Assembly (NCBI GenBank): GCA_013398615.1
Contig: VZSR01000680.1
Coordinates: 2,516,993 to 2,580,992, forward strand
Direction: 5' to 3'
Length of the DNA stretch: 64,000 nucleotides
Source: Brachypodius melanocephalos
Lineage: Eukaryota; Chordata; Aves; Passeriformes; Pycnonotidae
Of the stretch, positions 9,576-23,300 are shown piece after piece. Below the pieces are notes generated by a model, which searched no databases, had not been told where the DNA came from, and worked only from the letters and a program-made list of their open reading frames with translations. A program made the position numbers and the translations under genes. Position 1 is the stretch's first letter. Each line of letters starts with the position of its first letter.

Positions 9576-12500
9576 CTCCAGACTGAGCAGATCTGCTGGT
9601 GAGTTTGTAACCACTAGATGGAACTCAAACACTGTGCATTAATTCGCTGATCATCTGCACGGAGTTGGTCCTGATTTTGGGTAAGGCTGTGAGTCTGGTA
9701 GCTGAATGTCAACACCTGTCCTCAGCAGCAAAGGGCTTTTATGGAAATACAGCAAGAGCTCCTAAAATATGGGTGAATAATTCATCCATTCCAGTGAGCA
9801 GGGATACTGAATGTTTTGTGTCCAAATCGTGGTAATGTTTTTGGTTCCTACTGAGAGCCACAAAAGCCTCTGATGACTTGATGGAGAGCACTGGGAAGCA
9901 TCCTTCATCAGACACACCACCAGCACATGATTTTGGGTAAGTGGTTTAACATGGCTGTGCCTTGGTTCCCCCTTTGCTGAAGTGAGTTTTGAAACTCTCC
10001 CTTAAAGTGTGCTTGAGCATCCAGTATGTTATTATTTTTGAAGCTATTTAATACTCCTTGGTGGGGTACATCTTGCCAGTGTACAGTGGCAGACAAAAAT
10101 GCAGTCATCTACAACACAAATCCTACATTCTGCTGTCCTCCAGTTTCTGAGACTCCAAACTTGTTTTCTCACAGCCCATTAAATAAAACAAACTAAGGGA
10201 CAGCTACTGTTCACTTCTTAAAGGCTTAGAATATTTAATTATAATTAAAGGATAACCAGTATTATAAAGCCTAGAGACCCCAGACAGGATCAGCTCTGTG
10301 TTGTGCTGTGTCTTGTACAATGTTGGGGTTTAGATTTCTAAACCAAGACATACAAAGAGAGTAAAAGGAATTCCTTCCCTTCGGCAGCTTATAGTCTTCA
10401 CAGGAAAAAAAAGTGTACCTGGGGACAAAGAAAGCAAGCAGTGCCCTAGTCAATGTAAAAATTTTTCCTTACCTGCATTGAGGTGCTACTGTGACTATTT
10501 TAATAGTAACAATATACTTCAGAGCAATGCAGAGATATTTGATTTCTCAAGACACGTGGGAAGCTGCAAAATATTTGTCAATAGTTATTTTACCATTCAA
10601 ATTGAATTTAAAAACCAGTAATAATGGTGACCATTCTGAGGAAAAGACTCTTCTTTATCAATTTGTATGTATAAACACCAAGAAATTAGTGAAAGTCATC
10701 AGAATATTGAAAATGGAGCAGGAAAACCTGCTCTGGGAGTAGGAGATTAATGGCATTTCTGATATACAGTTCCTCAGAGAAAGAAAAGACAGATTTCTTA
10801 CAAGTACATTTTGTTGATTGTCCAAAGCATGCAAGGAAAGTGGTACGGAAGTTAGTTCCTAATCTAATGTATCAATTAAATGATAGATGATGTGAAATAC
10901 ATGAATTGATAGCAGAACAGTCCAAATCTGTAACTTAAAGGTTTGTACAGTGTTTGGGCTTTTAGTCTTCCCAATTCATCTTGGAGGTTTAACAGGAGCA
11001 GTTTATAGAACCTGATGTGAGGCCGGGGAAGTTTCCTTCGGAGGGGTTTAACTGGGAGAGTAAAGCTCCAGTGAAATCATTACCAGGTGGAGTCACACCA
11101 AAAAAGGACAGAAAAAGAGAGAGGATGAGCAGTATCCATATGGAAAGCTCATCCTGATTCACAGACCCAAGCTAAGAACGCTGCAGTTCCCACTTTGGGC
11201 ATTTCTACCTGTCTGTGTGGTGTTACTTGAGCAAGGTACAAACCTTTTCTCAGTAGGGGAAGGTCAATCAAATGAGGTACTTGGATTGAGATTAGGTGGA
11301 TGAGGAGTTTTTTAACTGGAGTCTTGCCTTGCACGTGAATTCTGAATTTCCTGGCTTTGCTCAGTGCACTTCTGCTGCTTCCCAAATGCTAACAAGTGAA
11401 CAAATCCATCCTCCTGCTCTTGGAAAGAAGCAGTTTGCCTCAGAGAGTTTGCAGTGTTCTTGGAAATAAGGACATAAACGAATTGAAGAAGCAGCTGACT
11501 TGTGAAAAAGGAATAGCAGAGTTGTAGCACTCTTGGCATATAAGAGACTGTGCTTGGAATAATAAATTTTTATTAATATGATATAAAGTAGCAAAACTTT
11601 AAACCAGTAACTAACACTTAGCCACTCATTGCTGATCCTCCTAAGAGTAAATAATAAATGCCCATTCAGCTGCTTCTTCACTTCCACAAAACTATTTGCA
11701 CTGACCATGCAGAAATAGTGTCTTCCAGATTGATACTACTGACATGCATTCACAATTTGTGTTTTATTATGAAATCCCTGTGGATTTGGCTGGAGACAGT
11801 TTTCCTAGACTTTGGGCTTGATTATCTTCTGTGATATGCAGGCACTTGTTTATTGAAGGGCACAAGTTACTGATGGGCAACATTCAGAAGTGATAAAGGT
11901 TCTACATTTGGTTTAATCCTGTTCCATTTATTCTGGAATAACTCTGCCTCCAGGAAAGGGCAAATATGAAATATGAAGTACGCTTTACTAACAAAGGTAA
12001 AACTGGAAGCTTCGGTCTGAATTGGCCATCACAAAAAATAAAAGGTGGCCCACAAATATTGCTGTGCTGTGGTGGCTGATGGAGAACAAGAGCATGATAA
12101 TTGTTTGCAAGCCTTTCCTGGAAACATCTTGACTGTTCCAAGATGCAGAACCTCAATCTGAGGATGATGTAGTGATAATCAGCATTTTACCTGAAAAATA
12201 TTACGTTCTCTTCTTGGAAGTGATAGGGAAGATGCTGCCAGCATTTCACTCTGGACTAGGCAGTGATGTTTTTCGGGCATGTAGGCAATCACTAAGCCAG
12301 TGTAATGCAGGCCAGGTTAAACCTGCAGCACAAAATTGGAATCAACATTTGAAGTTTTTACTTTTCTGACAATTTTCCTTTCCTAGATTTTATCATTGCC
12401 TGGAAAAGGTTTTTATGTATATTTATATATCTAAATATCTCAAGAGCTTGTAGATTTTTTTTGGCACTTTCCTGCAGCCGTGAACATCCCGTGACTAGGT

Positions 12501-13946
12501 GGAAAGATATCCTTGCCTGTTTGTCATGTGTGGTGCTGGGTGGTTCAGCAGTAAAGTCAGTCCAGGACCTCTTAGCAGGAAGAAAGGAGGAAAGAGAGAA
12601 AAAGAGAACACCAGTCCTTGTTTGGCATTGATCCATCCCATGGGATGTCCAGGGTCCTGGGGCTGCTGCCTGGGCTTGGTGGTGGTGCCTTTTTACAGAC
12701 AAGTTTTCCCTACCCTGAAGGCAGGGTTCTTATTTTCTGTGCAAATTAGTTCTTAGGCACAGTCCCTTCTTTCAGACCTTCCCTAAAATTGGTAGGAGGG
12801 CTAAGGGGGTCTTGGGTGATGTCGATTCCCCTCTACACTCCATGCCCACTTCTCAGCCTCATCCCTGTGCTTGCTCTGTGCTGTGTTGTGCTTACCTCCA
12901 GGAGCTAGAAGAAGGGTGCTTGTCCCAGAGAAGTGCTGCCCCATCTCCACATGGCCCCCCATTCCAGCCACATTTTGCTCTTTCCCACAGCGTGTTAGTG
13001 TTTGCTATTTCCAACAGTGCTTGGTTGGCTCCACAGCCGTCTGGCTGTCAGTGTTTGAGATACACACATTAGCCCTTTACCTTCTGGGATTCTACAGCAC
13101 TGGATGATTAACCTTGCTGGGAAAGGGAAGATTTAATCCCAGTTAAATTAGTGCAGTAACAAGGTTGCAGCACCTCCATTACCTGCAGTGCCCTGGGCAT
13201 CTCTAAATGTCCCATCATGACAGGCCCTGTCCAGATGCAGGTTGTTTCTGCCTGTCGGTGGGCAGGAAGGCTTTGCATCCAGCAGTCTCCCTCAGGACTT
13301 GGGCCACATGCCAAGGTAGCATATTTTTTAGCATCTCATCCATGGGCAAATGCAGACTTTTGCAGTACTGAATATGTGTGTGATATGATCGACTGGAGTT
13401 CTTCATGAACATTTGCATGAAGGAATGAAACTTTTCTCCTGTCCCATAGGTTGTGTCACCCCTGGGCTCCCAGTGACACTTGCCAGCTTTGTCTGCTCAC
13501 AGACAGAGTGCACCAGGCTTTCTCCAGACTTTCCCCGACACTGCAGACAGGCCAGCAAATTGGCCCCAAGACATGTCTCTTGGCTTTCAGCCCTTCCCAG
13601 TTTAGGAGAACCTAACAGATGTTCTGCTCCGAGTTCATTACAGGTTTCCAGGCAGGGGAAATTAGCAAAGTCTCTTTAGCATCTGCCTTTTCCAGCTGAG
13701 GAGGAGTCACATGCAGAGGAGCTCCTCAGCCCTGCCTATCTGATCTTATTTGGGCACAGATCCCTCTAAGTTCACTGCCTAAACTGTCCCACTCCTTTTC
13801 CGCCATGGAGGCCCCAGCTGGCCCTGCCTTTACTCTCTAGGGCAAGATGAACTGGCTGTGCTCAAGAAGTGTTGCTTCAGAGAATTTGCAATAGGTTTAG
13901 ATGAGGAGTCAGAAAATTAAAAAGCCCTCCAACCCTCTAAGGTCTT
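9576..13946. other. Intergenic DNA without a recognised gene
   Basis: Mostly AT-rich DNA. The stretch 10190-10260 has dense TTAATTATAATTAAAG-type homeodomain-like motifs. Open frames are short and none resembles a known protein. I see no CpG island. Confidence 0.5.
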
Positions 13947-14580
13947 CACAGAATCCCAGGATGGGCCAGGCTGGAAGGCACCACAGTGGCTCATCTGGTT
14001 TCACCTCCCTACTCTAGCAAGGCCATCCCAGAGCACAGGCTTGTGTCCAGAGTAGTCTGGAATATCCCCAGTGAGGTGACTCCACACCCTCTGTGGACAA
14101 TCTGTTCAGGGTCAGTCCCTGCCCAGGGCAGAAGCTCTGCCTCCTGTCCAGGTGGAACCTCCTGGGCATCAGTTCCTGCCCGTGGCTCTGGTGCCACTGC
14201 TGGGCCCCAGGGAGCAGAGCCTGGGCCCTGCCCTGAGCCCTCCCTGCTCCCAGGGACCCCCAGGGCTGAGGGTCCCTCTCAGCTGGGGCTGCTCTCCAGG
14301 CTGAACATCCCCAGCTCCTCCTCAGCCTCTCCTCCCCAGGGAGATGCTCCAGGCCCTTCCTCATCTCCGCAGCCTCCTCTGGCCGTGCTCCAGGAGCTCC
14401 CTGTCCCTCCTGTCCTGCTGATCCCAGAGCTGGGCACAGCTCTCCAGAGGTGCCTCACAGGGCTGGGCAGAGGGGCAGGGTCACTCCCTGACCTGCTGGC
14501 ACTGCTGCTCCTGATGCACCCCAGGGTTCCACTGGCCCTCTTTGTCTGTCCCCCGTGGCACTGCTGGCTCGTGGTTCTGT
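13947..14580 (-). mobile_element. CR1 LINE fragment, about 630 bases
   Basis: The plus strand starts CACAGAATCCCAGGATGGGC and continues GGCTGGAAGGCACCACAGTGGCTCATCTGG. It later has TCCAGAGTAGTCTGGAATATC, CTCTCCAGGCTGAACATCCCC and AGCTCTCCAGAGGTGCC. This is the order of a CR1 3' end read in antisense. The plus-strand open frame of 217 codons at 13986-14639 runs antisense through the LINE and is not a host gene. Confidence 0.85.
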
Positions 14581-17500
14581 CAATCAGTTTCCATGGTTAT
14601 TTACTTTTCTTCAGGTTCTACAGCCCAGTAATTGCATGAGAAACTTGGTTCTTGCTATAATATAAATGACAATAGCTGCAGATAAAGGCATGGAATTATT
14701 GATTGTAGCAGGCAAAACACGAAAGGCTAAAAAACCCCAGGAGAGGCAGATGCATGGATGTGCAGCGAGCAAGGATGACAAGCTGGCTGGGCCATGTCCA
14801 GGGTGGCATGTCCCCACACCAGGTCAGCATCAATTCATGTGACAAGGGCCTGTGCAGACCCAGTCATACAGGGAGCAAAAGAAACACCATCCCTTCTGCC
14901 AGGCTTTGCACCAAAGGTCAGGTGACCCAGTCACACAAAGAGGAAGGTCTCCTCTTCCTCTCCCTTGGCTTTGTGACCTTGTCTGGCTCCAGCTCAGGCA
15001 GAGTGCTGATGCTGGGGTTTGAGCTGGAGTTACAAGCACTAAGAGCAGGCAGCTGGAGGCAGAGAAGGGCTGCTTAATCACAGGTCTCTCCTTTGGCAAA
15101 GCAACATCACAAATGAAATTTTGCTGGTGACGTTTTAGAGCTTGTTGGTTTTAAGTGTCTGCATGGGGAGCAAACCTTCCATCAGTGATCAACCATGATC
15201 ATGTTTGGTGGACTTGTAACACTGTCAAACCCATCACAGCAGTGCTTAGCAGAAGTATGTTCTGTAATGTGAGACAATGCCTTTGCAGTTCTTATTTCTA
15301 GCAAATTCAATATTAGCAATGACATCCATAAAAAAACTTTATGCCTCTTTCTTTCACCAGCAGAATGTTGCTGGGAATCAAGATGATACTATTAGACTGT
15401 CTAATAGGGGAGTGGGGTTTTTTCCTACCTGGAATTCTCCTTGGCCATATTAAGTATGGGCCACTACTGCATGAATCCATAGAGTTAGGAAACTTAGGAA
15501 GTATCCAGGAATCAGAACAAAAAGTAAGAATATTAATATGGAAATTAATCATTCAGATTGTGTGAGTGGAAAATTATATCAATTGAACTCTGAAAAAGCA
15601 AGATTAACTGGATAAATTTGACATTACAACAGTGATCTCTGCATTGAGTCAGTGACTGCTCCGTATACCACGCCAAAGGCAACTCTGTATGGGCGACTTT
15701 TGAAATACTGACTGAAAGGCTTTGTGGCAAATGGAAAAAGGATCCAACAAATGGTGATTCACCAAATTATATCACGGTCAAAACAAAGAAAAGATTAAAC
15801 TCTCCCATTTAAAATTAAATCAAATGCCTTGTAATATGACACAGATAAATACTGAACAATCATGAGATGCAACATCAGTGCCCGTGGGCAAACACAGAAC
15901 AATAATATATTTCTAATGGGAGACACACGAGAGACTATTTATTCAAATTGTACAAAGATTTACACTGTACTAATCTCATTATGAACCATACATTGGAAAT
16001 ATGGTTTGCAGCACATTATACAGTAAAACTGGACCTTAAAAGATTATCACATTCATAAGGATCTTCTCCTAAAGAAGAGTAGCACGACACTTTATATATT
16101 GCAACACTTGGCTCCAGAAAGTAATGCTGCTAGAAAACATTAATGCTGTTAGACCTGTTTAACAAGCAATTTGTCTTCCAGGATTCCTTTTTCAGTTGAA
16201 ATTCACCATTAACACCTGCCAGAGCCATACAAACACGTTCACCTTTCAAATCATGTGACCTGGTTTTATTATGGCTTATGTGCATTCTGAATTTGTGTCT
16301 CTGAAGGTGGTAAATTGAGTGAAAAAAGAAACCTTTTCTCCCTCTTTATGATAGTATCGACTTCCCATGCCATGTTTTTCATCTGTCCCTGCTCAGCTGC
16401 TTTACCACCAGTCTAATTTTATTTGGTGAAAAAGCTGTAACAGAGAAGGGAACTCAGGTGCAAATTCCCCCATGAAGGCACTCAGCCCCAGGTTTTTGTG
16501 TTCTCTGGTCTCTGGAGGTAGGGATGGCACTGTTGTACCCCTGCTGGTGCCACTGTGACAGCTGTAGGTCTGGCACTCTGGGGCTGGCCAGTGCCTCCAG
16601 GCACACTGGGCAAATTTATGATCAGCAGTGGGCAAAGTGGCAGCTTTCATTTAAACTCATGAGCCTGTTTAAAAGGACCGAGGAGCTGTTCCTGTCTCCT
16701 TTACAGCTGCCCGTTGCCATTGCAAGGACAATTGCCCAGCTGGGCACTTCACCCATGGTGGCTCTCTGCCTCCAAGTGATTGTGGTATTGTTATAGAATT
16801 GTCAGACACAGAATATAGAATTGTGGATCTGTCTGTCTTCATCATGCCACATCAGCACACTTGGGTTCTGATTGGGAAAAGAGGTGAAAAATCTCCTCAA
16901 AAACAGTTTCTGATTTTTATTCGGAGTGAAGCTTTTCTTCCTCGTGTAGCATACGTACATATCCAGAAAAATACACTTTTTCTTAAGCAAACTGAAGGAA
17001 GTCTTGTCACTCATCAAGCATTCACGGCACTGACCTCTAGAGTTTTAAGTGATTTGAGTTCTCTTACACAAACTAGGAAGCAACTTTTCAATCAGCTTCT
17101 CTTTTTTCTTTATAAAATAACGTGGCATTTGGCATCAAGCAAGGCATTTCAAATAGAGACAGCTGGTGGCAAGTGTTTTCAGGGAGAAAGCCTGAACTTG
17201 TGATTTTCCTCACTTTCCCTCATTACAGATTTGGTATCTTTAAGCCATAACACTTTTTAATTTCCCCCCCCCATCCTTTCCTCTCTCTTGTGTTGGTTGG
17301 ATTTGCTGGCTGGTGGTCAGCTAGAAGAGTTAGGGGATTAATAAACAATATAGAGGCCAGACTATTCAAGTGGAATCTCTGGAGACAGAAGTATTGTAGA
17401 GACTAGACCAGGGGAAGAAAAACCCCACAACTATGCCATTTCTGCTGCAAAGATACTTTGAGGTTTTCCAGCTTGTAAGAAGGTTTGAGAAAGGACTCTC

Positions 17501-18363
17501 TGTGTCTTGGGAGATTCATCTGTGGGAAGGTGTACCAAGGAGGGGCATCCAGAAGATGCTCTCTTCACCTCTGCTCTCTCTGTAGGCTTTGATGGCAGAC
17601 ACAGCTACTTGTGAAGCACAAGGATTCAGCCTTGATTTTTTTTCCAGCATGTTTTTACCCACTCTGCTAGTGAGAGATTTGGACTCACAAAATAAGAGAA
17701 TCCAGTCCCTTATCTTGGTTACAAAGAGGTGGTAGAGTTCTCATCAAATATGAAAAATGATATAGAGAGTCTGTCTCCCAAAAGGAACACATATCATCTG
17801 AGAAAATAAGCTGAGCATGGGAAATCTTTTACTGATGAACTTCATTTTCAGTACTGGATGATCAGTTTGGGTGGGGATTGTGCGGGATTTTTTTGTTGTG
17901 TTTGGTTTGGGTTGGGTTTTTTGTTAATTGTTATTAATTATCATTATTATTGAATGCATTGTGTCATCAGCATCAGAAAATGCAGTAAGTACCCCCAAAA
18001 TCCAACCTTGGCATTGAGAGGCAGTAGATTTACTTGCACAAATATTGTCACCTGAAGACACACATTTACTGTCCAGAGAGGAAGCAAAGGTAAATACAAC
18101 CTTGGTACAAAGTTCCTTTGAGGTTGAAATTCGTTCCCTTTTACAGCCAGTTTTGGCCATTGAAGAGTGAGATGCAAGATGCCACAGTTTGCTGTGGCTT
18201 CCTCTTCATCTGGGCAGATAGCCAGGATCTCTCTTGTAGATGGAAGTAAAAAAAGGAAAAATGAGTTTTTATGTGTCAAGAGCTGCTGGTTTGAATTTTG
18301 GGAAGCATATTTTTAATAGCAAAATGGTGGGCATAGTAGATGTGTTTTTTCCTGTCAGTTTGG
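14581..18363. other. Intergenic AT-rich DNA without a recognised gene
   Basis: Contains a C homopolymer near 17265-17274 and a G/T-rich patch at about 17886-17950. Open frames of up to 134 codons (16799-17203, plus) lack a recognisable protein family. No CpG island or RNA gene was seen. Confidence 0.45.
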
Positions 18364-18476
18364 TGATGGTGTGGTGGGGTTTTTTTTGGTTTTTTGGGGG
18401 TTTTTTGTTTGTTTTTTTTGGGGTTTTTTTGCGGTTTTGATTGTTTGTTTGTTTGTTTTTGTTTTAATAAATAAGC
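18364..18476. repeat. G/T-only low-complexity tract
   Basis: The plus strand is nearly pure G and T: runs of two to five G alternate with runs of six to eight T, ending in GTTT repeats. The G runs could support two- or three-tier G-quadruplexes. A similar tract occurs near 33880. Confidence 0.8.
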
Positions 18477-18610
18477 ACGTGGCTTTGACAGGAGGGTAGA
18501 TGAGAGGAAAAGAAGGGACAGCTTGTTTTTGAGAAATTTTAGAGATACTACTGGACTTTTTTTTCCCAAAAGGTAGCTTTGGGAACTTATGCTCCCAAAG
18601 TTCTTAGAGA

Positions 18611-18700
18611 TTAGAATAGAATAGAATTAGAATAGAATAGAATTAGAATAGAATAGAATAGAATAGAATAGAATAGAATAGAACAGAACAGAATTAGAAT
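18611..18700. repeat. (AGAAT)n microsatellite at a CR1 tail
   Basis: About seventeen AGAAT-type pentamers occur with occasional TAGAAT hexamers and two AGAAC variants. The array directly abuts a CR1 3' end, whose tail is itself a short ATTCT-type repeat. It probably grew from that tail. Confidence 0.85.
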
Positions 18701-18760
18701 ATTTCAGTTGGAAGGGACCTGCAATTGCCTGGAATCTGTGTATGACCAGGTAGGAGATGA
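18701..18760 (-). mobile_element. Short CR1 3'-end remnant
   Basis: ATTTCAGTTGGAAGGGACCTGCAA is the antisense opening of a CR1 3' end. It follows the pentamer array and decays within about 60 bases. The adjoining DNA up to about 18880 may be more of the same element, but I cannot align it by eye. Confidence 0.7.
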
Positions 18761-19587
18761 ACCCACTGGCCCCGTGAGCTGGGCCCACAGAGGACCAACA
18801 CATCTGGAAGTGTTTGACCTTTGCGTCCTTCACGCAGATGAGAGCTCTTTCCAAAAGCAAGCAGCCCAAGCAGGCATTGTGTAGAGCTGCATCAGAAGGT
18901 GTAAATCAGTGCCTCCCTTTAGTGGGTGCACTGAAAAGCAGCATTTATCCCCCCTAGGTGTGCGAGGTGATGGAGCACTCCTGCACATGGAGGATGGTGC
19001 TGTTGACAGTGGCCAGAGGGTGGTAGCACTGCACAGCTCCTGCTACTCTATCCTCCTCAAACTATGGTAAAAAAACAGCATTTCTTCATTTCTTGTGAGG
19101 AAAGGTGAGGATTTTTAAATGAAGAGGAACTTTTATTTTATTCCATTCTGTTCTCTTCTATCTCTAAGGACTTTGGGAATGTAACAGTATTTGGTGTTGT
19201 GGAAGTCTTCTGGTATACACATCTCTCCATTGTTGTAGTTGTAGGTTACCTTAATTTTTCTGAAAGTTGGAAAACTGAGAAAATTAATTGTTGAAGGGCA
19301 TAAACCACAGTAAGGCTAAGTACTTGTGCATATAGTGGTGTTAGTATTACTGTTAGTATTACTTAGCTTGTAGTTTAAAGCATAAAGGGTCCAAAGCTCA
19401 CAGCTTCCAAATGTCATTTTATGTGACATTATGTATTTTAGAGCTACAAAAAATAAACTTGGGCTGCTGACATCAGTCATCTCTTCTTTTTCTCTCCTGT
19501 GCCACTGAGGACTGTGTGGCCCTGTCTGTTCACTCCCATTTCCAGTTGCATTTAGTGTAATAGTTTAAAGCAGAATAATGTGTTGGC

Positions 19588-19665
19588 CTTGCTGTGTGAC
19601 CATAGGCAGGTGGCTGCTCTGAGCCTCAGTTCTCCCACAGGTGAAACAAAGGTAACGATGCTCTG
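19588..19665 (+). mobile_element. MIR-like ancient SINE relic
   Basis: CTTGCTGTGTGACCATAGGCAGGTGGCTGCTCTGAGCCTCAGTTCTCC follows the MIR core order: TGTGTGACC, then GGCAAG, then CTCTGAGCCTCAGTTTCC, then TGAAA. It is heavily diverged, as expected for an element shared across amniotes. Confidence 0.6.
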
Positions 19666-20268
19666 TGGAGGGCTCTCAGATCTCCAGCTGCTGTGGAAGA
19701 GACAATAGTGTGATTATGATTGCCCAGGCACTGTAAGACCCCATGTTTGGTGGCTTTGTTTTTGTCTGCCTCCTGGCACTTTCAAATGCTTCCATGCACA
19801 CTCTCACTGTGGTTTTTCCTCCCTCCCCACTGCTAATCTTTCCCCTCTTGCTGCTACCTCTCCTCTGTCCCATAGGCAAGAAAATAGATTTTCTCTCAAG
19901 AAAATCTACTTTGTCTATTGACCCATTTTCCTCCTGTTGTTGGGTTCTGATTTGTCACCGCCTTTCCTTTCATAACCATTTGTATCAACAGTTCCTTCAC
20001 CACCGTCCCCTTTCCTGCTCCCCTCCTCCGAAATTCTCCTTCAGCCCTGACACTTCGTCTAGAAACAGCCTCAGGCTATTTCTAACCTTCCTTCTCTCAT
20101 CAAAAGCGCTTAAAAAAAAAAATCAGCTCACTTTCTTCTCTTGGCGGGGAGGCTGCCGTGGTTCGTGGGCCAGGCTGGGAACCAGGAGCTCCTGGTTGGT
20201 GACGGTGGCAGTGCCACTGCGTCACCACCCGGCCCTCAGCACCACACTCACCCTCTCTCCCCTCCCAG

Positions 20269-20345
20269 ATTTAAAATAGGAGCACTACTCGTGTGCTTAC
20301 CTCACATGGATGTTGTAAAAACTGAATTACCACTTGTAAGATGGT
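20269..20345 (+). mobile_element. Possible MIR-like relic (3' half)
   Basis: TTAAAATAGGAGCACTA, then TTACCTCACATGGATGTTGT and AAAACTGAATTACCACTTGTAA, resembles the MIR segment that runs from AAAATGGG through ACCTCATAGGGTTGT to the AAGC-type end. Divergence is high. Confidence 0.4.
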
Positions 20346-23300
20346 ATCTAAGAGGGAAACTTGTCTTTATCTCTCGCTGCAGTTGTTGTGACCACTGCAA
20401 TCTACATTTAGTTCGGGCCCTGGCATATGGAAGTATCTTCCACAGGCAGCTAAAGCCTTCCTTCCTTTCTCCTGGTCACAAAGGTCCCTGTGCCATAGTC
20501 CTCTGACACAGAGGAGTCTCCCTGGCTGCGAGGATAACAGGCAAGGAGGCTGAATTCCCCTCCAGTCAAGGTCCAGCCTGTCCAGCCACTATCTGATCCC
20601 TCTCTCCCTCTCTCTGCCCCCCTGAAATTGCTGCTGTGGCCTCTTCTGAACAAAAATCCTGGTCCTCATCACAACTGCCTTTTCCACCCTCACCGGTTGC
20701 TTTGCTCTTCCCTTCCTCTACAGCTGACAGGACTTGTTCCAGCTGCCCTCCCTGCTCCTCCTTCCTGGCTGCCCTCTCAGCCTGCCTTGATGGGTACAAC
20801 CCAAGGTGGAGCCTTTGCCTTCCTGGGCAGCGGCTGCAGGGCCGGCTCCGCTGGGCTGCTGTCCACCCTGGAGCTGGGAAGGGGCAGCGAGCCACACGCT
20901 GGGCAGGCAGCGGTGCTGATCCCACCACTGTCAGAGTGACAGCCCAGCTCAGGCCTTGGCACACAGCCCACCCACCCCAGAGCCTCTTCCCGAGATAATA
21001 TTGGGGTCAAATTTCCAGTCTTAATTATGCCACTCCCTCCACCCACCATCAGCAGCCTGGGCTGATTAATGCCTCTGTCCTGGGAGAGGGCAATCTGCTT
21101 GCTGGGATGGAGGAGGCAGAATGTGCAGTGCCTGCAGAAGCTGCACTCAACCCTTCTGGGGGCAGACTCACCTTCAGGTCACTTTGGCCACTTCAGATTA
21201 GGACAGTCCAAAACCAATAGGAACAGAAAAACTGTTTATCTTTTGTATTCTTAACCAAAATATTTTTTTTCCTTTGGAGTGCATTTGGCTGTATCTGAGC
21301 TCAAGGTATAAAAGGAGGTGAGGATGGAGTAAGACCTGTAAGTGGAAACTGCTGCTCAGCCAGGGAGAGGCTACTAACTCTCCATAATGCATGCACTCTA
21401 AACTACATCCATAAATGTCAGACATGATTTAATAGGCTATAAAATCCTACATCATGATGCCACTGGAACTATTGAAAATAAAAGCAGATAAATCACAGCT
21501 CTGTGCAACAAGCTGTACTCACGTTGCTATTTTTTTCATCTACCAGGGTTTCATTGTAACATGTGCTGAGCATACACAACTCTCAGCCTTGAGTTTCTAT
21601 TTCCTTCTCTATTTCCAAGCTTGAGTTTTCACATCAGCCTACTGGCTTTGCAGCTGTAAGTCCTGGTCCCAGAGTCTGCAGAACTGCTCAGAAAGGTGCT
21701 GAGCTTCCACAGCCCAAATTTTCCCCCTCAGTATCAGGGCACACAATACCACTATGAGCAGATTGACCGCTGTTGCTCATAGAATATTATTCCTCACATT
21801 AGGTTCTGAGCATTAAATCTCCTAGACAATTTTTATCTGGCAGGAAAACAATTTGTGTCACTCTTCCACTGCCAGCAAGATCCAGAGTTACAGTGACATA
21901 GATGACAGAGTGCACAGCACAACTTGGAGCTGGCACGACACTTGTAGTCCTATCACCCTGTGGAGAAAATGATGCTGAAAAAAGGAGGGAGGGAGTGGTG
22001 AGCCTGGGAAAATATTACTAATAGAGAGGATTGGGTTTTTAGAAAAATTTGCTTCGCCTCTGCAGCTGAGGTGACTGGAGAAGTAAAAATCAACCACAGT
22101 ATCTGCAAAATGTTAATCAATATGGACTTACCTGACACAGAATTTGAACTCTGCTCCTTCAGTTTCAATTTTTGTCTTTATTTTTGTTGAAAATGTTTGA
22201 CAGTAACAGAATATAGTTTGATGATTTTTCTGTTTTTACCTTGAGTTACATCATATAACTTAATGCTTCTTAGTTTTCCCCGTCCACATCTTTTAATTAC
22301 ATGTGAAATAAAAAGGCAGGTGGAAAGGCAAAAAGGAATAGAGAAAGAAGAAGGAGTGAAAGAGAAGAAAGAAAATTTTCAGCATTCAGAATTTGTGGGG
22401 GAAGTTTGAAAACATGTACTTTACAAGACAAAATCTGAAGGCAGATAAAATACACACACATACAATTTAAGGAATTTTCCAAAATACTCTTTCTCCTCAA
22501 AATCTTGTGATTTTGAGGTGAGATGCAACTGACTCATTATTTTGAATTCAAGAGGTGGTAAATACTGACATACACTGCACTGCTCCGGACTGTGAAAAAA
22601 ACAAACACAAAAGTAATAGCTTATGCCTGAAATAGGGAGCTGGGCATCTAGTGCTTTGCAGAATTGTCCTCCAAAAATCCTATTTTTGGTAGCCTTTTCT
22701 GCTTTCCCTTACTAGTGCTTTGCAGACATGATGAGCCTACATCCACAGCAATTTCCTCTCCGTGGCATCAAGGACCTTGCTCCCTGCTCTGGCTGTGCCC
22801 GTGCCTGACCCTGGCCCAGCCCTGCCCCTGTCACTGCACTGTCTTTGGGTGATGCCAGGAAGTTCCTCACATATCTGCAGAGATTTAAATTCCATTTAAA
22901 CAACCAGCCCTGCTAAAGTAGGTTGAGTGGGGAGATTTTTCCCGGTGCAGCCCAGCCTCTTACCCCAACTTCTCTACAGCTCCCTCCTGCTGACTTTTCC
23001 CTCTGTTCAACCTAGGTGAGGAGGAGACACTCTCAGCATGAGCTGAGGGGACAAGCTGCATCTCTGCCCTTGAGGGACCAAGAGATTCCAGTTTAAGGTA
23101 TCCCTGTCAGTCTCCATCTGCTTGCACCATAGTCAGAGGAACTGAGCTGGCTTTAAACACAGGGGCGCACAAGCACAGACATACAGATGATGTATTCCTG
23201 TGCCTTTCCACAGTACTGAAGGCAGCTGCTGGCACAGTCAAAGGAGGGTGTGCCCTGACCTGCACAGCACAGCAGTGTGGGATGGGGTACTTCTACATCT

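Noticed and set aside
13986..14639. 217-codon plus-strand open frame
   Set aside because: It lies almost wholly within a minus-strand CR1 fragment and reads its antisense strand.
20566..20964. 132-codon minus-strand frame with a Lys/Glu-rich part
   Set aside because: The opposite strand has equally long frames and no family match or splice context supports it.
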